Below the pieces are notes generated by a model that was not told the origin of the DNA, did no database searches, and saw nothing but the letters and a program-made list of their open reading frames with translations. Positions 8,892-18,546 of a DNA stretch of 64,000 nt are shown here, piece after piece. Position 1 is the first letter of the stretch; the number at the start of each line of letters is the position of its first letter. The translations under genes and the position numbers were made by a program. The stretch is from Desulfosediminicola flagellatus (GTDB taxonomy: Bacteria; Desulfobacterota; Desulfobulbia; Desulfobulbales; Desulfocapsaceae). Where the stretch lies: positions 6,466,501 to 6,530,500 of the forward strand of contig NZ_CP050698.1 of assembly GCF_005116655.2 (NCBI RefSeq), written 5' to 3'.

Positions 8892-9767
8892 ATGGATCCG
8901 GAATTAATAAAAATAGCGTTAGGTGGTGTGGTTCTGCTTGGCTGTATCGGTTTGTTTTTCGGTATCGGCCTTGCCATAGCAGCCCATAAATTTGCGGTGG
9001 AAGTCAATCCACTGATCCATGAGGTTACGGAATCTCTACCTATGGCTCAGTGCGGTGGTTGTGGTTACCCCGGTTGTGAAGGGTATGCGATTGCTGTGGT
9101 CAATGACCCGGATGTTCCGCCAAACTTGTGTTTTCCTGGTAAAGCGGAAGTCGCAAACAGAGTTGCAGAACTTACCGGAAAGAAAATGGCAGCCATGGAA
9201 GACATGGTTGCGATTGTACGATGTTCCCGAATTGAGGGGCGCGTAAGCCACAAACATGAATATATCGGATTTGCATCGTGTACTGCTGCAAATCTTGGTT
9301 TTGGTGGCCCGTCAAAGTGTCAGCATGCCTGTATCGGTTTAGGTGAGTGTGCGGATGTCTGCCCGTTTGATGCCATTGAGATGGTTGAGAACTTCCCGGT
9401 TATCAATCCTGATAAATGTGTGAGCTGCGGTGTCTGCGTTAAAACTTGTCCGAAGGCGATCATGGAACTCCAGACTTTGAAGGCACGTGTCTGGGTACCA
9501 TGTCACACTAAGGATATGGGTAAGGTTGTCAAAGCGGTATGTAAGGTTGGTTGTATCGGATGTAAACTTTGCGTTAAAGCATGTCCGGCTGATGCGGTAA
9601 CCTACGAAGATAATATCATCAAGATAGATCACAAAGCGTGTATTGAGTACGGTCCTTCGTGTGAAGAGATCTGTAAAGCCAAGTGCCCGCGGGAGATCTT
9701 CCGTACCTATGATGGGCGACAGGTAATTGCCAGAGACACCAGTAGTGGCTTGAAGATGGCAGGTTGA
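8892..9767 (+). CDS. rnfB: Rnf complex subunit RnfB
   Basis: This 291-residue iron-sulfur subunit accepts electrons from reduced ferredoxin. It has an N-terminal membrane helix (about residues 7-30) and then the CGGCGYPGC motif of the RnfB-type [4Fe-4S] cluster. Several ferredoxin-type motifs follow: CQHACIGLGECADVCP, CVSCGVCVKTCPKA, CIGCKLCVKACPAD and a final CEEICKAKCP. It closes the operon and is followed by an intrinsic terminator at 9829-9870. Length and cluster content are normal for Rnf of anaerobes. Confidence 0.96.
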   Translation: MDPELIKIALGGVVLLGCIGLFFGIGLAIAAHKFAVEVNPLIHEVTESLPMAQCGGCGYPGCEGYAIAVVNDPDVPPNLCFPGKAEVANRVAELTGKKMAAMEDMVAIVRCSRIEGRVSHKHEYIGFASCTAANLGFGGPSKCQHACIGLGECADVCPFDAIEMVENFPVINPDKCVSCGVCVKTCPKAIMELQTLKARVWVPCHTKDMGKVVKAVCKVGCIGCKLCVKACPADAVTYEDNIIKIDHKACIEYGPSCEEICKAKCPREIFRTYDGRQVIARDTSSGLKMAG

Positions 9768-9828
9768 ACGTGCTAATCAGGAATCGGCACTGTTATTTCA
9801 TATAGCACTGTCATTCTGCCAGTACCAT

Positions 9829-9870
9829 AAAGGGAAGTTCCATTGTTATGGAACTTCCCTTTTTTTCTTT
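9829..9870 (+). terminator. intrinsic terminator of the rnf operon
   Basis: 15-bp perfect stem (AAAGGGAAGTTCCAT at 9829-9843, complement at 9848-9862) with a 4-nt loop, running into a T-rich tract. It lies 62 bp after rnfB, in the 302-bp gap before the NusG-II gene, which otherwise shows nothing recognisable. Confidence 0.93.
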
Positions 9871-10069
9871 TAATGAGAATGCTGAATTTAAAGACTTTCT
9901 GATAGTCTGGTAAAATCGGATATTTCCAGATCAATAAAAAACAGCTTGAGTTGTATCGGTTGTGCCGTAAAATACCACAGGTATCCGATTGCGTGTTACA
10001 GAGTTCGGAAACTGGCAAATTTCTGGCAGGCTCCAAGAAATGAAAATTCGAACATCCTGATAGGACATC

Positions 10070-10441
10070 GTGACGAACATCATAAAACCTTTTGATTACG
10101 CTCTTATTGTCGTAGTTTGTGTTGCGATCGCCATAATATCTTTCAGGGTATATGCAGTTGATAACCGCCCCCCTATGGTAAGTGTTAAGAGCGAGTCAGG
10201 CCTGAGTTTGTACACCATTGAAACAGAACGCCACGTTGAAGTTGACGGCCCCCTGGGGATTACGCATATTGAAATTGCTGATGGAAAGGCGCGGGTGGTA
10301 AGTTCGCCGTGTCGGGATAAACTCTGTCTCTTGAAGGGTGATTTAGTTAAAAATGGCGATTGGACCGCCTGTATGCCCAATAAGGTATATGTAGGTATCC
10401 AGGGAAAGAAAGAAGAGGAACTGGATGGCCTTAGTTACTGA
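10070..10441 (+). CDS. NusG domain II-like membrane-anchored protein
   Basis: This is a 123-residue protein with one N-terminal transmembrane helix (about residues 10-28) and a small beta-rich domain. IEIADGKARVVSSPCRDKLC (about residues 64-83) is the core of the NusG domain II-like family. Despite the name this is not the transcription factor NusG. Such proteins are commonly found next to Rnf, ApbE or FMN-binding genes, which fits here; their role is not settled. The start is GTG. The next gene overlaps it by 17 bp. Confidence 0.85.
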   Translation: MTNIIKPFDYALIVVVCVAIAIISFRVYAVDNRPPMVSVKSESGLSLYTIETERHVEVDGPLGITHIEIADGKARVVSSPCRDKLCLLKGDLVKNGDWTACMPNKVYVGIQGKKEEELDGLSY

Positions 10442-10949
10442 AAGGGATGAACGGCTGTATATCCTCGCCGCTTTTGCTATTTTCCTGGCTACCATCGAGT
10501 ATATGGTACCGAAGCCTTTTCCGTTTATGCGTCTCGGCTTGGCAAATCTACCGATTCTGATATCTCTGGCTATTTTTACTCCCCGTCAGGTGCTCTTGCT
10601 TACCCTCTATAAAGTCCTTGGTCAGGGGCTTTTGCAGGGGACTCTCTTTTCGTATATCTTCCTTTTTTCTATTATTGGTACATTTACCGGAAGCCTGGTC
10701 ATGTTAGCTATCCACAGATTACTGGGGCGATGGGCCGGTCTGGTGGGGATAAGTGTCTGTGGCGCTTTTGCAGGTAACCTGATGCGTCTTTATCTAGCCC
10801 GTTATGTTCTTTTCGGAGAGCAGGTCTGGATAATTGCACCGCCGTTTCTTATCATGGGGTTGATAAGCTCACTTCTTTTAGGGATTTTTGCGGCATCGTT
10901 TCTGAAAAAGTCCTCCTGGTGCAATTCAATACCGGAGGCAGGTACATGA
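10425..10949 (+). CDS. Gx transporter-family membrane protein (heptaprenyl diphosphate synthase component I-like)
   Basis: This is a 174-residue integral membrane protein with about five helices. FPFMRLGLANLPILISLAIF and LGQGLLQGTLFSYIF (closely spaced G-x residues) are typical of the Gx transporter family, often annotated as heptaprenyl diphosphate synthase component I. The annotation as a synthase subunit is historical; a transporter-like role is more plausible. It overlaps the NusG-II gene upstream and the next gene downstream (ATGA), so the three are probably co-translated as a unit that accompanies Rnf. Confidence 0.82.
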   Translation: MALVTERDERLYILAAFAIFLATIEYMVPKPFPFMRLGLANLPILISLAIFTPRQVLLLTLYKVLGQGLLQGTLFSYIFLFSIIGTFTGSLVMLAIHRLLGRWAGLVGISVCGAFAGNLMRLYLARYVLFGEQVWIIAPPFLIMGLISSLLLGIFAASFLKKSSWCNSIPEAGT

Positions 10950-11530
10950 AAAAACTCTTTCGTGAAGGAACACCAAACACATTGTTTATCCTGGGGGTTG
11001 CAACTCTACCTGCCTTTCTCTTTCAGGAAAAACTACTGTACAGGTGCCTGGCTACCATATTCTTTTTACTGCTGGCACTGTATTCAGGGAAGAAGATTCG
11101 GCCTTTACCGGCTCTGCTGCTGCTTGCTTCGATAACTGCTGCTGCCCTGCTGGTGCCATACGGAAAAGTTCTGGTAACTATTCTGGGTTGGCCCATCACC
11201 GTGGGTGCGTTGAAGATGGGGTTCTCAAGAGGGGTTTTATTATTAGGACTGCTCTATTTATCCAAAGTGTCTGTCGTTCATGGTCTCGCTTTACCGGGTG
11301 CGATTGGGCAAGGGATATCAAAAGTCTTTTTTTATCTGGACAGGTTTTCGGAAAACTGCTCAATGATTTCAGTACGAGATCTTCCAGGCACTCTTGATAA
11401 GCTGTTACACGCGGTTTCCGAGTCTGACGCCGATAGTGATTACACCTCAAAACAAAAGGAAAATCGTAACCTGCCGCTCATTCTTCTATTATTGGTCTCT
11501 TTAGTCTGCTGGCTGTTTCTATTCCTCTGA
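10946..11530 (+). CDS. membrane protein of unknown function, Rnf-linked
   Basis: This 194-residue product starts at ATG 10946, which overlaps the upstream stop and follows GGAGGCAGG; the frame is open further upstream (to 10919) but without support. It has several hydrophobic helices, a central cytoplasmic-looking stretch (SRGVLLLGLLYLSKVSVVHG then FFYLDRFSENC), and a last helix ending LLVSLVCWLFLFL. I do not recognise a named family. It is the last gene before a terminator at 11606. A decayed copy of its last ~80 bp is found at 23422-23502. Confidence 0.75.
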   Translation: MKKLFREGTPNTLFILGVATLPAFLFQEKLLYRCLATIFFLLLALYSGKKIRPLPALLLLASITAAALLVPYGKVLVTILGWPITVGALKMGFSRGVLLLGLLYLSKVSVVHGLALPGAIGQGISKVFFYLDRFSENCSMISVRDLPGTLDKLLHAVSESDADSDYTSKQKENRNLPLILLLLVSLVCWLFLFL

Positions 11531-11605
11531 TTCCTGTTTTTTTTGATAGGGTAGAGTATGTATCATATAATGATGGATGATCAGAATATCACACGACGAT
11601 TACTT

Positions 11606-11642
11606 AAAGTTCCAGACCTTGCGTCTAAGTCTGGAACTTTTT
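11606..11642 (+). terminator. intrinsic terminator of the NusG-II/Gx operon
   Basis: Perfect 12-bp arms AAAGTTCCAGAC (11606-11617) and GTCTGGAACTTT (11629-11640) around an 11-nt loop, ending in TTTTT. It lies 75 bp after the previous stop codon. Confidence 0.88.
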
Positions 11643-12032
11643 CAGTATGATTAATATTTCAACTATCTGCTCCTCGGAAAATTTCTTACGAGCCGCGCAG
11701 TATGACGCTGTGGGAGATGATGGACGATCAGTTCCTCTACTTGAGGCGAAAACTATCCTGACACATAGGGTTTCCTGACAGCCCGATGAGTCCAATGCTT
11801 CGCTGAAAAAGGTCCCAAACGTATTTTGTTTGGTATAGAATCTACGTCGACTCATGGAACCTGTTTTTTCTTGTGTAAGAAATTGACGAGAAATAACTGT
11901 TTAAATATTTCAGCTATCTGCTTAATTGACTTCTTTTGATCGAAGCATGTTTGGTTGCGAATACCTGTTGAGGTAATCGAGGCTTCCGATCACGGTTAGG
12001 TCAGTGAAATCCTGGTAACATTGGCATGATTT

Positions 12033-12062
12033 GAGTATGTTTTTTCATGCTTAAACATACTC
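12033..12062. repeat. 10-bp perfect inverted repeat
   Basis: GAGTATGTTT (12033-12042) and AAACATACTC (12053-12062) with a 10-nt loop. It stands 48 bp before a MITE and has no gene nearby, so it may be a relic of another element end. Confidence 0.5.
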
Positions 12063-12110
12063 GATATGACTGGTGCTTTCAGTTCGTTATTGGGTGACAA
12101 AACAGCTCAA

Positions 12111-12280
12111 ACTAGTGCTCTGTAAACCTTTACTTATCGGATCTTGTTCGCCCTTTCGGCACACTGACTTCGTTTCTCATCCAGTTACATATAGATGCTA
12201 TACTCCTTCATTCGTTCCTCGCAGTGGACTAAAATATGGGAACAATCATTGCGGCATTTAAAGATGTACAGTGTACTAGT
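12111..12280. repeat. MITE family A, copy 1 (170 bp)
   Basis: The ends are inverted repeats: ACTAGTGCTCTGTAAACC at the left and, read from the other side, ACTAGTACACTGTACATC. A near-identical element (by eye well above 80%) is at 37780-37947. Both copies are bounded by CTAG. There is no coding capacity, so it must be mobilised in trans. The core is shared with family B (30099-30259, 37944-38112). Confidence 0.85.
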
Positions 12281-13383
12281 GCCATTCTAGACTGATCTCC
12301 TTTTCACCTGGAAATCAGGTCAAAATGTAAGGTTGGTATTGTACCTTCTATTGTGAAGTGAAAAACATTTACAATAGCCTGTATCAATGACTATTCAGGT
12401 GATAGACCCTGATACACAAGTTATCATCCACGCCTACCGACTGCATTCCCTCTATAAAAACTGCTCCACAATCATTTTGACAATTTCATTGTCTCTTGTG
12501 AGAAAATGTTTGGCGGCAGCTATGTTTTTTAGAGACCAGTATGTTTCGATGTTGTATCTGCCTACCTCACAAGTGTGGTGATATAAGATAAGGATCCGGA
12601 GTCTCAATTCGTTCGTTTACTTGGTTGTAATTCGATTCGGAAGCGAGGTAAACGCTGAAAAAATGAAACGGAGGAAGATAGTTATAATACGGAAAAAAAA
12701 GAATCCATGTTGCAACCTATAATCCTCCGAAAATTCGACAACTAGTCTGGCGGAAGTGTATTAGAGGTAATCAGATTCATCAAAAATTAGCACAATCCCA
12801 GAACGTTAACTCAGGTTAGCTGAGGATTGGTGTAAAGCAGAAAAATTTATCTTTAAAATAATAAGTATGCACTTATCTCAAAAGCAACGATCCAAAGGAA
12901 ACTTTATAGATTCATACGTAGTCGCGAACACTTGATGGAACTCTCGTGTCTATTGTGGGAACGAGTAGATCCTGGGCTCTATTTGGCTGATTGTTGACGC
13001 AGACAGCTTTTGTGGTTCAATTTGTGCTCTATATCACTTCTGAGGACAGATTATTGTTGTAATTATGTTTTATTCTATGACATAGCACTCGGGCATTCTA
13101 GAAAGAAATAAGTTTAACCACAATCAATCCAACGTAAGTATCCTAACAAGTAATTTTATTCATGTTAAAATAAAACTTTCTGCCTAACAAGTAAGATAAG
13201 CGACTTGCATGTGCTGCAAATGTGAGATAGGCTTTGGGGAGGAATATTTGTTTTACCATAGAAAGTAATGTGTTGTTGCTGGTCTTTGCGATGATTTTGT
13301 ATGCAAAGGAAACGGTTCCGATCATTACAGGGGGGCGGTGTTCTATATACGATACTCAGCAAGAGAAAGGATAACAAAACGTT

Positions 13384-14280
13384 ATGAGACATGTTAAAGC
13401 GCGTTGCCTGAGGATAATACCGATTTTGCTGCTTTTGCAAATACTATGTGCTTGTCCGCGAGTAGATGGTATTCGCGCCTACAATATTATTGAACAACCG
13501 GAGCGTAGCAGGACAGATATAACTGTAATGAGTTATAATATCCGAGTTGGTCGTGGTGCTTCCCGGCCTGGAGTCGATCCTTTCAGGTTGACAAGTTATG
13601 AAGAAAAACTTTTCCCGGTTGCACAGGCTATTCGTTCTGTGGACCCTGACATCATAGGGTTGCAGGAAGTACATGGTTTCTGGCAGGCTAAGCGACTGGC
13701 AGAAATGCTACGAATGAATTTTGCGTATGTTTCTCATGACACAGGTGGAAAGAGGAACCCGTGGTGGGGAGTGGCAGTGTTATCCAGATATCCAATTACA
13801 GATTCAAGAGAATTAAGGCTTAGTACAGGTCGGGGGAATTCTAAAAGTGCTTTGGTTTGCACTATTAATGTGGCTGGTCAACCTATTACTGTTTTGAGCG
13901 TACATAAGGATAAAGATTTGAGAAATGGTATGTCATTCAAAAGATTGATGGCAGCAACTAAAGATATAGAAACCCCTCTTGTACTGGTAGGTGATTTCAA
14001 TGTTGTGGAATCGGACTGGCGGTTGGACCTGTTACGTCCCATGTTTATTGACAGTGCTTTGGTGTCTGAGAGTAAAGAGGCAAGTATCGCCCGTGATATA
14101 GGAACCTTTAAGGGCATTGGACGAATTGATTATATTTTTGTTGAATCAAAATATTTTCAGGTAATTGATAGCGGGATAATTGCTCCGAAGTATTGGGATG
14201 CTTCTGATCACATTGGGTATTATGCTAGAATGTCTACCTATTTAACAGGCAATACAAATAGTATTTCTTCAATTGAATGA
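13384..14280 (+). CDS. endonuclease/exonuclease/phosphatase-family lipoprotein
   Basis: This is a 298-residue exported protein of the EEP fold (DNase I / sphingomyelinase-like). The N terminus is hydrophobic and ends in a lipobox-like LLQILCAC, so it is probably lipid-anchored. Family motifs follow in order: VMSYNIRVGRG, PDIIGLQEVHG (metal-binding Glu), LVGDFNVVESD (catalytic Asp/Asn), GRIDYIFVES and the final SDHIGYY (catalytic Asp-His). An extracytoplasmic phosphodiesterase or phosphatase acting on lipid or polymer headgroups is plausible given the neighbours; nuclease activity is also possible. It is the first gene of an AT-rich surface-polymer island. Confidence 0.85.
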   Translation: MRHVKARCLRIIPILLLLQILCACPRVDGIRAYNIIEQPERSRTDITVMSYNIRVGRGASRPGVDPFRLTSYEEKLFPVAQAIRSVDPDIIGLQEVHGFWQAKRLAEMLRMNFAYVSHDTGGKRNPWWGVAVLSRYPITDSRELRLSTGRGNSKSALVCTINVAGQPITVLSVHKDKDLRNGMSFKRLMAATKDIETPLVLVGDFNVVESDWRLDLLRPMFIDSALVSESKEASIARDIGTFKGIGRIDYIFVESKYFQVIDSGIIAPKYWDASDHIGYYARMSTYLTGNTNSISSIE

Positions 14281-15249
14281 TCCACAAGAGACTCGGATTG
14301 TGCACTAACAAGAAAAGCATCATTCGAAATCTGAACACTTTTGATTAATCTCAGGGTATCTCACCAGATTTTTATTTCCTGGTAAAGAGGGGGATGAGAT
14401 ATCAACGGTCTCATTCAAATGTCAGCGTTAAAGATGCATTGCGCTCATAAACCTTGGCTTGGTTGGCCAACGTTCAGAAACGTTGAGTTTCCAAATGGGA
14501 ACTAGCTAATTTTTTTCACAGATCAAACCATTTTAGAAAAATCAAGCACAGCCATATATTTGGTATCGGAATCTTCCCTTACCTGCGAGCATTGAATTTT
14601 TGAAAATAATGCCGAGATGGGGAATAAGGGTATATTCCGAAAAGCCTCTAGCACAAATTTCTACAAAGCTAGCCCAAAATCAGTCCGTGCTTCATCATTT
14701 TCTTCTGAAATTGTTTGCAATAATAGCTCACCAAAATTAACAGCTAATAACTTCAAGAATAATATCGCTGAAACTGATGAGAAGGTAGGGATGGATTCTA
14801 CCAACTCGTTTCCTTTACAGTGATATTGTATGTTTCTTAAAAAAAAATGGTATGGCTGCCTCAATGTCAACACTGAAATGACTTTTTTTAGGATATTCGG
14901 AAAAGTAAGAGCATAACAGCGAGAATTCTGAAGTATGTAGTCGTGTCGGATTGAAATAATGTGGAATATAGATGATATTCTGTGTTTATAGCTTAACTGT
15001 AACGATGTCTGAACCGGTTGTGGTCTAACTGGAACCGGCCCGGTTTTGACTATTTCAGTTGGGTCCTCTAGCCTGAAAAATGAATTAAATCGTTAAAAGA
15101 GTAAAAGTTTTAAGCATCAAAAAACTGTGAGCGATGGCGTTTCTGCACCATTTCGGAATGAAATCTCAAAAGATATTTTTCGGACAACGGGTAAAACATA
15201 AGGCAGGGGCGTTATAGTTCAATATGATAGAGTTCCAAGTATTTATAAT
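14281..15249. other. 969-bp AT-rich intergenic stretch
   Basis: Short open frames occur on both strands around 14620-14870, but none shows a family motif, a ribosome binding site or sensible codon use. I see no repeat shared with the rest of the window. It probably contains the promoter for the glycosyltransferase at 15259 and otherwise decayed sequence. Confidence 0.55.
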
Positions 15250-15258
15250 GTGTGTGCT

Positions 15259-16353
15259 ATGAATGTAGTAAGCCAATCCGGGAATATTTTGTGGTGGGGA
15301 CGTTTTTGTCACGATTATTCAAGAAATCGTATCTTACGTCAAATTTTGTTGAAGCTTGGTTTTCGAGTGAATGATTTCAAACCAAGATATTCGCCTTTAG
15401 GAGGGGTGGAAGCCACACTCCGCTCAGTTGGTGTTCCAGATGCTGTTTGGGTCCCCGCCTTTCGGCAGAATGATTTCCGAAGTGCAAGAAAGTTCGCAGA
15501 TAAACACGATATACCATTGATTTTTGATCCCCTGATTAGCGCCTGGGATAAGTCAGTTTTTGAGAGGAAAAAATATGCTGAAAAAAGTTTTCGCTCTTTG
15601 TGGTTGTTGAGTTGGGAGAGGTCACTTTTTTCAAAAGCAGATCTTGTTATTGCAGATACAGAATTACACGCTGAGTTTTTTGTCGATAAACTTGGTGTCT
15701 CAAGAGACAGAATTGCTGTTATACCCGTTGGGGCTGAGGAGCCATTGTTTACTGAGCAGTTAAAGTCTAATCAGGACTATATAACTACTCCTGAAATATT
15801 GTTTTACGGGAGTTTTATATCCCTACAGGGACCTGAAGTGATTGTTGATGCAGCAATGCAGGTTCCCGAAGCCCGATGGACCCTGTTGGGTAATGGGCCG
15901 CTACGGGGAGAATGTGAAGAAAGGAGCAGAGGACATGAGCATATATGCTATGAAGAGTGGCACCCATATGATGGATTGCCTACAAGGATAGGGCGTGCTG
16001 ATGTATTGCTGGGAATCTTTGGTAATTCAGAAAAATCAGGAAGAGTTATACCCAACAAGGTTTACCAGTCTTTGGCATGCGGAAGGCCTGTGGTTACAAG
16101 AAGTTCAGAGGCGTATCCATTAGGCTTGCAAAAATCGGATTCAGGGATTGTTTTTGTCCCCGCTGCTGATGAAAATGCTTTGGCAGATGCAGTCCGCTCT
16201 TTGATCAAGAAACCAAAAGAGCTGAAAAGGATGGGGGGGCAGGCAGTGAGTACATATAGAAAACATTTTTCAGAAATGCACATTACTCAGGCAACTATTT
16301 CATCTTTGGCCAAAATTAAGCTTTACCCAGAATCAGAAAAGGCGTTATCTTAA
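15259..16353 (+). CDS. glycosyltransferase, GT4-like (GT-B fold)
   Basis: This product of about 364 residues has two Rossmann-like halves. The C-terminal half carries the GT4 pattern: EILFYGSFISLQGPEVIVDA (start of the donor-binding half), ARWTLLGNGPLR, RADVLLGIFG and IPNKVYQSLACGRPVVT, the nucleotide-sugar-binding segment with the conserved Glu position replaced by SL. It probably transfers a sugar from a nucleotide donor to a surface glycan at the cytoplasmic membrane. The frame also allows GTG at 15250 (adding three residues); I prefer ATG 15259. The 3' end overlaps the end of the converging gene at 16345 by 9 bp. Confidence 0.85.
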   Translation: MNVVSQSGNILWWGRFCHDYSRNRILRQILLKLGFRVNDFKPRYSPLGGVEATLRSVGVPDAVWVPAFRQNDFRSARKFADKHDIPLIFDPLISAWDKSVFERKKYAEKSFRSLWLLSWERSLFSKADLVIADTELHAEFFVDKLGVSRDRIAVIPVGAEEPLFTEQLKSNQDYITTPEILFYGSFISLQGPEVIVDAAMQVPEARWTLLGNGPLRGECEERSRGHEHICYEEWHPYDGLPTRIGRADVLLGIFGNSEKSGRVIPNKVYQSLACGRPVVTRSSEAYPLGLQKSDSGIVFVPAADENALADAVRSLIKKPKELKRMGGQAVSTYRKHFSEMHITQATISSLAKIKLYPESEKALS

Positions 16354-17214
16354 TATGTTGAGATACTTAATCCTTGTTTTGAGGTTCCGGATATAGAGCG
16401 GAATTCGTGCTGGATAGAGCTGTTTGTGGTTTTGTATGTTCGTGGTCAGTTCTGTAATAGAGTTTGCTTTCACATAAATGAGCTTTTTCCATCGATTTGC
16501 ATCAAGATAAAAAAAATCTTGCATTGTCTTATAATTATTTTCATTTACAGCATCCCATTTATGTAAAAAATTTACCTTATTGATGTCGGCGTTGTGTCCC
16601 CAGTTATCAAGTTTTAATTCTAAGTCTTCCCGTGTTCTGGATAGGCACTCGTGTACCATGAGCGAATCATGGAAGAGTACGGGGTTTCGAGTTTTTCTAC
16701 CGATTACATACTCTGGCATATTTGTCGCAATCCATTGCTTGGTTGGTTTGGCAACGACAAGATAGCCTTCTTTTACCTTCTTGTAGAGATTTATGGAGAA
16801 TGGAGAAACGTTTACTGGGGTTTTGTGAGGATTATTGAAGAGGTGATTGTGTGACTGTAAATAGTCTTTAAATCTATCGAAATTAACAAAATACTCATCA
16901 GCATCAATTTGTAGCAGCCAGTTACCAATTCCCATTTGATCGGCAAGCATTTTTCTTTCTCTCACCTCACACTCCATTGTAGACATTCTGGGCATGTAGA
17001 AGTTGTCTTCATAGAGAACAATTTTCTTTTCTGTGTCTATTTTTTGTATCCAATCGAAAAAGCCTGATTCAATAGAAAAGGTTTCTCCTTTCCATGTCTT
17101 CCTATTCATATCAAGAGCAAGGAAAATAGTATCAGCTCCAGAGTAGATATTAGGTATTGCGTTATAAAGAAATTGGTAATCGTATGATACAAGAAAGCCG
17201 ACCTGAATGAGCAT
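16345..17214 (-). CDS. glycosyltransferase-like protein with DxD motif (GT2-like)
   Basis: This 289-residue soluble protein has IGNWLLQIDADEYFVNFDRF (about residues 95-114), a DxD-type metal/nucleotide-sugar site. Further on, AKPTKQWIATNMPEYVIG and NPVLFHDSLMVHECLSRT include the His/Glu positions often seen in GT2-like enzymes acting on glycans. The N terminus (VGFLVSYDYQFLYNAIPNIY) fits the first strand and helix of a GT-A fold. Acceptor and donor are unknown. It is transcribed towards the GT4 gene and away from the LicD-like gene. Base composition is AT-rich like the rest of this island. Confidence 0.75.
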   Translation of the reverse strand: MLIQVGFLVSYDYQFLYNAIPNIYSGADTIFLALDMNRKTWKGETFSIESGFFDWIQKIDTEKKIVLYEDNFYMPRMSTMECEVRERKMLADQMGIGNWLLQIDADEYFVNFDRFKDYLQSHNHLFNNPHKTPVNVSPFSINLYKKVKEGYLVVAKPTKQWIATNMPEYVIGRKTRNPVLFHDSLMVHECLSRTREDLELKLDNWGHNADINKVNFLHKWDAVNENNYKTMQDFFYLDANRWKKLIYVKANSITELTTNIQNHKQLYPARIPLYIRNLKTRIKYLNILR

Positions 17215-17433
17215 GAGTATACCAAAGTTGATGTGAATCTAAGTGAGCTGGCAGAATTAACCGAATAGAAAAAATGGTCAAGTGGAAAATGAATAAATAA
17301 ATCATATGTTATTACACTTGCGTATTTATGGTTGATTTTAAATGCACATTTTAACTGCAGATTATCAGTGTATGAAGTATATACATATATTATGTAACGG
17401 AAACACCGCACCTAATGTTTGAGAGGTAAATGA

Positions 17434-18033
17434 TTGAAAGTCAAAAGTATAAGCAAATATTTTCAAAGAAATAGTGATAAGTTTGATAAACATGTTGCGA
17501 TTGAAAATCTGGTATTGGCTAGAAATATTCTTAATACGCTGAATGTCGGGCACTGGTTGACTGATGGAACGTTGTTAGGATATTATCGGGAAAATGATTT
17601 CCTGAGTCATGATATTGATATTGATTTAGGCTGCTTTATAAATGACTACACCGATGAAATTATACATCAATTCATCAGTAGTGGATGGAGAATAATTCAT
17701 ATATTTGGTAGAAGAGAAATAGGCTTTGAACTTTCGTTTTGCCGGAAAGATATACAGCTGGATATTTTCTTTTTTTATAAAGATAAAGATACGTTCTGGC
17801 ATGGTGCATGGAAACAAACAGAAAAAGGATCAAACCTCATCAAATACGTTTATGATAGGTTTGAATTGCGAGAGATCGAATTTAAAGCAGAAAAGTTTTA
17901 TATTCCTAACGAAACTGAAAAATATATTGAAACAAAATATGGTCCCGATTGGCGGAAACCTGTCAAGAAATGGGATTGGGCTTACGGTCCAAGTAATGCT
18001 GTTCCAACAGATTACTATATGGAGCGTTATTAG
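17434..18033 (+). CDS. LicD-family phosphotransferase (nucleotidyltransferase fold)
   Basis: This is a 199-residue protein of the LicD / fukutin-like family. The diagnostic stretch is WLTDGTLLGYYRENDF followed by SHDIDIDLG, whose acidic residues bind metal in the nucleotidyltransferase fold. Family members transfer phosphocholine, ribitol-phosphate or glycerol-phosphate from a CDP-activated donor to a glycan. The next gene encodes a CDP-glycerol-type cytidylyltransferase, so glycerol-phosphate transfer is my inference. The start appears to be TTG at 17434, 7 bp after GAGAGG; no in-frame ATG exists before the motif. It runs tandem with tagD, 76 bp apart. Confidence 0.82.
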   Translation: MKVKSISKYFQRNSDKFDKHVAIENLVLARNILNTLNVGHWLTDGTLLGYYRENDFLSHDIDIDLGCFINDYTDEIIHQFISSGWRIIHIFGRREIGFELSFCRKDIQLDIFFFYKDKDTFWHGAWKQTEKGSNLIKYVYDRFELREIEFKAEKFYIPNETEKYIETKYGPDWRKPVKKWDWAYGPSNAVPTDYYMERY

Positions 18034-18109
18034 TGAGTCTAGATTGTGTGTTTTTCGTAAAACAAATTATACCCAGATTGGTGTTGGGTAGCTGCGGAGA
18101 TTTCTGCAA

Positions 18110-18523
18110 ATGAAGAAAATTATTACTTACGGAACCTTTGATCTTTTTCATCTTGGGCATTTGAAAATCCTTGAGCGTGCAAAAAAGTTAGGAGATTTCC
18201 TTGTTGTTGCGGTTTCTACTGATAGCTTCAATTTTGAGAAAGGGAAAAATTGTATTTATCCGTATGAACATCGTGCCCAAATTGTAGAGGCTGTGAAATA
18301 TGTAGATATGGTAATTCCCGAGATGACGTGGGACCAAAAAATTCAGGATGTTCTGGACTATGATATTGATCTCTTTGTGATGGGAAATGACTGGCAGGGA
18401 AAATTTGATTATCTTGAAAACTATTGCGATGTTGTTTATCTGAGCAGAACAAATGATATCTCTACAACCGAAATTATTGATCAGGTGTATGAAAGAGAAG
18501 TGAGTAGAGAAGCAACTCAATAG
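18110..18523 (+). CDS. tagD: glycerol-3-phosphate cytidylyltransferase-like protein
   Basis: This 137-residue cytidylyltransferase shows the HxGH signature in YGTFDLFHLGHLKILERAK (about residues 7-25). The second motif, RTNDISTTEIID (about residues 114-125), matches the RTxGISTT pattern of TagD/CTP:glycerol-3-phosphate cytidylyltransferases. It should make CDP-glycerol (or a related CDP-alcohol) from CTP in the cytoplasm. The length is typical of TagD. Together with the adjacent LicD-like transferase it forms a plausible two-gene donor/transfer module. TagD is best known from teichoic acid synthesis in Gram-positives. Confidence 0.88.
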   Translation: MKKIITYGTFDLFHLGHLKILERAKKLGDFLVVAVSTDSFNFEKGKNCIYPYEHRAQIVEAVKYVDMVIPEMTWDQKIQDVLDYDIDLFVMGNDWQGKFDYLENYCDVVYLSRTNDISTTEIIDQVYEREVSREATQ

Positions 18524-18546
18524 ATATTCATATACAAGTATATTGA

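Larger units (their letters stand above)
11643..13383. other. 1.7-kb gene-poor region with relics
   Basis: There is no intact gene. The minus strand near 11643-11700 reads ARKKFSEEQIVEIL, like the start of an IS3-type OrfA, but it has no further transposase. A second, more decayed version of the same stretch (KKSIKQIAEI) appears near 11905-11940. A perfect hairpin lies at 12033-12062 and a MITE at 12111-12280. The rest (12281-13383) is AT-rich sequence in which I see nothing. It looks like a decayed mobile-element landing area at the edge of the surface-polymer island. Confidence 0.5.

Noticed and set aside
3920..9767. Na+-NQR complex instead of Rnf
   Set aside because: Gene order C-D-G-E-A-B, ferredoxin-type RnfB with the CGGCGYPGC motif, and Fe-S clusters in the C subunit identify Rnf; NqrF and NqrA are absent.
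10425..10949. Heptaprenyl diphosphate synthase subunit
   Set aside because: The protein is an integral membrane protein of the Gx transporter group; the synthase name is inherited annotation and no component II is nearby.
14617..14873. Small overlapping open frames on both strands
   Set aside because: Neither strand shows motifs, a start signal or plausible composition.
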